Origin: Streptomyces sp. NBRC 110035
GTDB lineage: Bacteria; Actinomycetota; Actinomycetes; Streptomycetales; Streptomycetaceae
Length of the DNA stretch: 64,000 nucleotides
Direction: 5' to 3'
Assembly (NCBI RefSeq): GCF_000829695.1
Contig: NZ_BBNN01000015.1
Coordinates: 434,001-498,000, forward strand
A program made the position numbers and the translations under genes. The notes under the pieces are model-generated. The model had not been told where the DNA came from and ran no database searches. It saw only the letters and a list, made by a program, of their open reading frames with translations. Numbering within the stretch: position 1 is the stretch's first letter; every line of letters begins with the position of its first letter. Shown here in pieces: positions 59,902-64,000 of the stretch.

Positions 59902-62307
59902 ATGGCGGAGCTTTCGCTCTCACATCAGCCAGGCCAACCCCTCTCCCTCGCAGCTGCCGTGCTGACCGACGGCAACCGTGTGCTCGTGGTGGTCATCGGG
60001 CTCGTAGCACTGGCAGCGCTGGCCGTCGCGGGCGTCCTGGTGCGCCAGGTTCTCGCGGCCGGCGAGGGCACCGAAAAAATGAAGGAGATCGCCGCAGCGG
60101 TCCAGGAGGGTGCGAACGCCTATCTGGCCCGCCAGCTTCGCACGCTCGGCGTATTCGCCGTAGCCGTGTTCTTCCTGCTCCTGCTGCTGCCCGCGGACGA
60201 CTGGAACCAGCGTGCCGGACGATCGGTTTTCTTCCTGATCGGAGCGGCGTTCTCGGCGGCCACCGGATATATCGGCATGTGGCTCGCCGTCCGTGCCAAC
60301 GTGCGAGTCGCCGCGGCGGCCCGCGAGGCCACACCGGCTCCGGGGGAGCCGGAAAAGGACCTCACCGCCGTCTCGCACAAAGCAATGAGGATCGCCTTTC
60401 GTACGGGCGGTGTGGTCGGCATGTTCACCGTCGGGCTCGGCCTGCTGGGCGCCGCCTGCGTGGTGCTCGTGTACGCGGCCGACGCGCCGAAGGTGCTCGA
60501 GGGCTTCGGGCTCGGGGCCGCGCTCATCGCGATGTTCATGCGGGTCGGCGGCGGCATCTTCACCAAGGCCGCCGACGTCGGCGCCGACCTGGTCGGCAAG
60601 GTCGAGAAGGGCATTCCGGAGGACGACCCGCGCAATGCCGCGACCATCGCCGACAACGTGGGCGACAACGTCGGCGACTGCGCGGGCATGGCGGCCGACC
60701 TGTTCGAGTCGTACGCCGTGACGCTGGTGGCCGCGCTGATCCTGGGCTCGGTCGCCTTCGGTGACGCCGGACTGGCCTTCCCGCTGCTCGTGCCGGCGAT
60801 CGGCGTCCTCACCGCGATGATCGGCATCTTCGCGGTGTCCCCCAGACGCACCGACCGCAGCGGCATGAGCGCGATCAACCGCGGCTTCTTCATCTCCGCG
60901 GGGATCTCGCTCGTCCTGGTCGCGATCGCCGTGTTCGTCCATCTGCCGTCGTCGTACGCCGGCCTCGACGGCGTCACCGACGCGGCGATCCAGGGCAAGG
61001 ACGGCGACCCGCGGGTCCTCGCGTTCGTCGCGGTCGCCATCGGTATCGTCCTCGCCGCCCTCATCCAGCAGCTCACCGGCTACTTCACCGAGACCACCCG
61101 GCGCCCCGTCAAGGACATCGGGAAGACCTCGCTCACCGGCCCGGCCACCGTCGTCCTCGCCGGTATCTCCCTCGGGCTCGAGTCGGCCGTCTACACCGCC
61201 CTGCTGATCGGTCTCGGCGTGTACGGGGCCTTCCTGCTCGGCGGTACGTCGATCATGCTGGCGCTGTTCGCGGTGGCGCTCGCGGGTACCGGCCTGCTCA
61301 CCACGGTCGGCGTGATCGTCGCGATGGACACCTTCGGACCGGTCTCCGACAACGCGCAGGGCATCGCCGAGATGTCCGGCGACGTGGAGGGCGCCGGAGC
61401 CCAGGTGCTCACCGACCTGGACGCCGTCGGCAACACCACCAAGGCCATCACCAAGGGCATCGCCATCGCCACGGCGGTTCTCGCGGCGGCGGCGCTGTTC
61501 GGCTCGTACCGCGACGCCATCACCACCGGCGCCCGGGAGGTGGGCGAACGGCTCAGCGGGGAGGGCGCCCCGATGAGCCTGATGATGGACATCTCGCAGC
61601 CCAACAACCTCGTCGGGCTCATCGCGGGCGCGGCGGTCGTCTTCCTCTTCTCGGGACTGGCGATCAACGCGGTGTCGCGGTCGGCGGGTTCGGTGGTCTT
61701 CGAGGTGCGGCGGCAGTTCCGTGAGAAGCCCGGAATCATGGACTACAGCGAGAAACCGGAGTACGGCAGGGTCGTCGACATCTGCACCAAGGACGCCCTG
61801 CGCGAACTCGCCACCCCTGGCCTGCTCGCCGTGATGGCACCCATCTTCATCGGGTTCACGCTCGGCGTCGGGGCACTCGGCGCCTTCCTCGCGGGCGCGA
61901 TCGGCTCGGGCACCCTCATGGCGGTGTTCCTCGCCAACTCCGGCGGCGCGTGGGACAACGCGAAGAAACTCGTCGAGGACGGCCACCACGGCGGCAAGGG
62001 CAGCGAGGCCCACGAGGCGACCATCATCGGCGACACCGTCGGCGACCCCTTCAAGGACACCGCGGGACCGGCCATCAACCCGCTGCTGAAGGTGATGAAC
62101 CTGGTCGCGCTGCTCATCGCGCCCGCGGTCATCCAGTTCTCCTACGGCGCGGACAAGAACGTCGGCGTACGGGTGCTGGTCGCGGTCCTCGCCCTGACCG
62201 TGATCGTCGGCTCGGTGTACGTGTCCAAACGGCGCGGGATCGCCATGGGCGACGAAGGCGATACCGAACCGGACTCCCCATCGGCCGACCCGGCGGTGGT
62301 GTCGTAG
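59902..62307 (+). CDS. hppA: K+-independent H+-translocating pyrophosphatase
   Basis: This 801-residue protein has about sixteen membrane segments. Pyrophosphate-binding segments are clear: FTKAADVGADLVGKVE ... EDDPRNAATIADNVGDNVGDCAGMAADLFESY, DTFGPVSDNAQGIAEM and GTLMAVFLANSGGAWDNAKK ... GDTVGDPFKDTAGPAINPLLKV. The sequence GNTTKAITKG has Lys514 and Thr517, the residues that mark the potassium-independent class. The enzyme pumps protons with energy from PPi hydrolysis. Equivalent to SCO3547. Confidence 0.97.
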   Translation: MAELSLSHQPGQPLSLAAAVLTDGNRVLVVVIGLVALAALAVAGVLVRQVLAAGEGTEKMKEIAAAVQEGANAYLARQLRTLGVFAVAVFFLLLLLPADDWNQRAGRSVFFLIGAAFSAATGYIGMWLAVRANVRVAAAAREATPAPGEPEKDLTAVSHKAMRIAFRTGGVVGMFTVGLGLLGAACVVLVYAADAPKVLEGFGLGAALIAMFMRVGGGIFTKAADVGADLVGKVEKGIPEDDPRNAATIADNVGDNVGDCAGMAADLFESYAVTLVAALILGSVAFGDAGLAFPLLVPAIGVLTAMIGIFAVSPRRTDRSGMSAINRGFFISAGISLVLVAIAVFVHLPSSYAGLDGVTDAAIQGKDGDPRVLAFVAVAIGIVLAALIQQLTGYFTETTRRPVKDIGKTSLTGPATVVLAGISLGLESAVYTALLIGLGVYGAFLLGGTSIMLALFAVALAGTGLLTTVGVIVAMDTFGPVSDNAQGIAEMSGDVEGAGAQVLTDLDAVGNTTKAITKGIAIATAVLAAAALFGSYRDAITTGAREVGERLSGEGAPMSLMMDISQPNNLVGLIAGAAVVFLFSGLAINAVSRSAGSVVFEVRRQFREKPGIMDYSEKPEYGRVVDICTKDALRELATPGLLAVMAPIFIGFTLGVGALGAFLAGAIGSGTLMAVFLANSGGAWDNAKKLVEDGHHGGKGSEAHEATIIGDTVGDPFKDTAGPAINPLLKVMNLVALLIAPAVIQFSYGADKNVGVRVLVAVLALTVIVGSVYVSKRRGIAMGDEGDTEPDSPSADPAVVS

Positions 62308-62334
62308 GCACGCCACCGAGTCCCCGTTCAAGGT

Positions 62335-62375
62335 GCGGGCGGGCAGCGCGTCGTGATGACGCGTCGCCCGCCCGC
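62335..62375 (+). terminator. Terminator after hppA
   Basis: Outer arms GCGGGCGGGC / GCCCGCCCGC and inner arms CGCGTC / GACGCG form one continuous hairpin with small bulges. Confidence 0.8.
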
Positions 62376-62521
62376 GCTGTGTGCGGTGAGCCCCTCGCCG
62401 TGAGCCTTCTCTCGGTGGTGCAAATGGCTTCAAGGATGGTCTTAGCGGACATTCGACGGGGAGCTGTCGCGCATCCGGCGTGTATGTTCCGGGGCCGGGA
62501 GTCATGGAAGGGGCCGATCCG

Positions 62522-63094
62522 GTGAACAAGAAGCTCGCGGCCGCGCTGTCCAGCGGTGCGGTACTGGTACTGGCGCTGACGGGATGCGGCGGCGACGACG
62601 ACAACGAGAAGCTGAACTCCTGGGCGGACCAGGTCTGCGGCGCGGTACAGCCGCAGGCGAAGAAGATCCAGGCCGCCAACGCCGCGATCCAGAAGGAGAC
62701 CTCGGACAACAGCACCCCGGAAGAGGTCCAGAAGACCGACTCGAAAGCCTTCCAGGACATGTCCGACGCCTACAGGGCGATCGGTGCGGCCGTGACCAAG
62801 GCGGGGGCGCCGGACGTGGAGAACGGCGAGAAGAAGCAGACGGACGCGGTCAAGGAACTCAACGGCATCTCCGCCTCGTACGCCTCCCTGAAGAAGCAGG
62901 TCGACGGGCTCGACACGGACGACCAGGCGAAGTTCGCCGACGGTCTGAAGGACATCGCCGCCGAGCTGGACAAGCTCAGCAAGAGCGGCAACGACGCCCT
63001 CAAGACGCTGGAGGAGGGCGAGGTCGGCGAGGCGATGGCCCGGCAGCCCAGCTGCAAGACGGCCACCGGTTCGGCGCAGTCCACGACGGGCTGA
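62522..63094 (+). CDS. Small lipoprotein, helical, function unknown
   Basis: This protein has 190 residues from GTG 62522 (NKKLAAALSSGAVLVLALTGCGG). ATG 62504 would add six residues. The lipobox LTGC gives a modified cysteine near residue 21. The mature protein is almost entirely alpha-helical and charged (QPQAKKIQAANAAIQKE; LDKLSKSGNDALKTLEEGEVGEAM), with two further cysteines (QVCGA, PSCKT) that may form a disulfide between first and last helices. Such small secreted lipoproteins follow hppA in Streptomyces; role unknown. Confidence 0.8.
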   Translation: MNKKLAAALSSGAVLVLALTGCGGDDDNEKLNSWADQVCGAVQPQAKKIQAANAAIQKETSDNSTPEEVQKTDSKAFQDMSDAYRAIGAAVTKAGAPDVENGEKKQTDAVKELNGISASYASLKKQVDGLDTDDQAKFADGLKDIAAELDKLSKSGNDALKTLEEGEVGEAMARQPSCKTATGSAQSTTG

Positions 63095-63121
63095 CGGCGC
63101 GCCGGCGCGCAGCCGCCCCCA

Positions 63122-63218
63122 CCCCGTGATCACGGGGGCCGCCGCGACCGTCGCGCCGGCCACGGCGGTGGCCCGCGACGGCTGCCACCGCCGTGGCGGT
63201 CGCGGCCGGTCGCGGCGG
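63122..63218 (+). terminator. Nested palindromes after the lipoprotein gene
   Basis: A perfect 16-bp palindrome CCCCGTGATCACGGGG (63122-63137) is followed by outer arms CCGCCGCGACC / GGTCGCGGCGG (63139-63149, 63208-63218) around inner 14-bp arms GCCACGGCGGTGGC / GCCACCGCCGTGGC (63159-63197). Confidence 0.75.
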
Positions 63219-63253
63219 GCCACGGCACGCGCGGGGAGAGGGGGGCGGCCACA

Positions 63254-64000
63254 ATGGAGGGTGTGAGTAACACCGGCCTGCCGCCCCTGCCCTCGTCCGA
63301 CCGTCCCGACACCGCCGCCCGCCTCCGGGAGGCGCTGCTCGGGGTCTCCTTCACCGCCGACGGACTGCTCGAACTGCTCGGCGCCCCCGCGTACGCGGCG
63401 TTGGCCCGCAGCGAGACCGTGCCCGCCTTCCGGGCCACGCGCGGGGACACCCCGCTGGAGACGCTCGTGCGCCTCTTCCTGTTGCAGCAGTCCGTGCCGC
63501 ACGCGCGTGTGGCGGACGTGCTGCCCGTCGACGCCTGCCTGGAGGACGGGTGGCTGGCCCGCGCCGGCGCGGGAGACGTCACCGCGACCGTGGACGTGCG
63601 GCCGTACGGCGGGCCCGCGGACGAGGACTGGTTCATCGTGTCCGACCTCGGGTGCGCGGTCGGCGGCGCGGGCGGCATCGGCAGTGCGCACGAGGGCGTC
63701 GTCCTCGGCGTCGGCGGGGCGTCCACGACCCTGGCCGGCATCACCGTCCGCACGCCCGTGGCCTCCGCGCTCGACCTCGGCACCGGCTCCGGCATCCAGG
63801 CGCTGCACGCCACCCGGCACGCCACGCGCGTGACGGCCACCGACGTCAACCCGCGCGCGCTGCACGTCACCGCGCTCACCCTGGCCCTCTCCGGGGCCCC
63901 GGCCGCCGATCTGCGCGAGGGGTCGCTGTTCGCGCCGATCCGCGCGGACGAGAAGTACGACCTGATCGTCTCCAACCCGCCCTTCGTGATCTCGCCGGGC
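63254..64000 (+). CDS. Class I SAM-dependent methyltransferase, cut by window end
   Basis: The frame starts at ATG 63254 or GTG 63263 (SNTGLPPLPSSDRPD) and stays open to the last base. An N-terminal helical domain (LREALLGVSFTADGLLELLGAPAYAAL ... TPLETLVRLFLLQQ) precedes the catalytic domain. SAM motif I is ALDLGTGSGIQAL, motif II is VTATDVNPRAL and motif IV is YDLIVSNPPFVISPG. NPP(F/Y) enzymes methylate planar nitrogens in protein glutamines (PrmC type) or bases in RNA/DNA. This two-domain form is common in actinobacteria; substrate not known. The C-terminus is missing. Confidence 0.88.
   Translation, partial: MEGVSNTGLPPLPSSDRPDTAARLREALLGVSFTADGLLELLGAPAYAALARSETVPAFRATRGDTPLETLVRLFLLQQSVPHARVADVLPVDACLEDGWLARAGAGDVTATVDVRPYGGPADEDWFIVSDLGCAVGGAGGIGSAHEGVVLGVGGASTTLAGITVRTPVASALDLGTGSGIQALHATRHATRVTATDVNPRALHVTALTLALSGAPAADLREGSLFAPIRADEKYDLIVSNPPFVISPG

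Noticed and set aside
59920..62760. 946-codon minus-strand frame opposite hppA
   Set aside because: Antisense shadow caused by high third-position GC; hppA is complete on the plus strand.
1..64000. CRISPR array or rRNA genes
   Set aside because: No regularly spaced direct repeats of 21-40 nt with unique spacers and no rRNA-like stretches were noticed on reading either strand.

Overview
This is high-GC actinobacterial DNA and almost certainly Streptomyces. It carries bldG, wblA, a DUF4244/Tad-type secretion locus, a 6C RNA and TTA-containing accessory genes. From about 24.4 kb to the right edge, gene order matches the Streptomyces coelicolor block SCO3580 (PBP) - wblA (SCO3579) - ... crp (SCO3571) ... 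acs ... bldG (SCO3549) - SCO3548 - hppA (SCO3547). It also matches the Mycobacterium tuberculosis block Rv3682 (ponA2) to Rv3649. These correspondences are from memory of those genomes, not from a search.

Layout. (1) 1-9.8 kb is accessory DNA, most likely an actinobacterial integrative and conjugative element (AICE). It holds cargo/regulatory genes (kinase-like fragment, TPR-type XRE regulator, anti-sigma-like ATPase), a 150-nt imperfect inverted repeat, a GntR/KorSA-type repressor, a divergent transfer operon (conserved AICE protein, FtsK/TraSA, small membrane protein, 37-aa double-CxxC peptide), a RepSA-type rolling-circle initiator with an apparent frameshift, a 46-aa peptide and a large serine integrase. 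The integrase abuts the N-terminal 50 or so codons of a DUF4291 gene. I read this as the right end of the element, inserted in DUF4291 at the Met-Thr-Trp-Ile-Lys codons; the left end lies outside the window. (2) 10-20.5 kb holds variable chromosomal genes: TerC, an MFS exporter with a divergent XRE-cupin regulator, a His-rich methyltransferase, a stress-like cluster (STAS, two DUF5994 proteins, CsbD), a CopG/PIN toxin-antitoxin pair, a phosphorothioate-DNA restriction endonuclease and tRNA-Pro(CGG). (3) 20.5-24.3 kb holds a Pr6Pr membrane protein, metallophosphoesterase, GatB/YqeY protein, a decayed DUF1906 remnant and a secreted protein. (4) 24.4-64 kb is the conserved core: class A PBP, wblA, two Get3/ArsA-like ATPases, DUF4177, RidA, NUDIX, MBL hydrolase, Crp, endonuclease III, NUDIX, MarP-like protease, alpha/beta hydrolase, holin-like protein, NhaA, acetyl-CoA synthetase, SulP-carbonic anhydrase fusion, NodB-like lipoprotein, degenerate Fic protein, HAD phosphatase, 6C RNA, the Ssd/TadA/B/C/DUF4244/TadE/Rv3654c-like operon, DUF1998 helicase, bldG with its anti-sigma partner, H+-pyrophosphatase, a lipoprotein and a truncated methyltransferase.

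The genes work together in a few modules. The AICE carries its own integration, replication, transfer and repression functions, and its int, rep and tra genes each contain one rare TTA codon, which suggests shared dependence on bldA tRNA. The core is rich in envelope and differentiation functions (cell-wall synthesis, redox regulator, membrane-protein targeting, acid-stress protease, Tad-type machinery, sigma-factor switching by BldG).

The strongest candidates for new biology are the DUF4291 insertion that places int directly behind the host gene fragment, the large inverted repeat and TTA pattern of the AICE, the GTTCA operator array, the palindrome over the start codon of the degenerate Fic gene, and the antisense overlap of the Tad and helicase genes.
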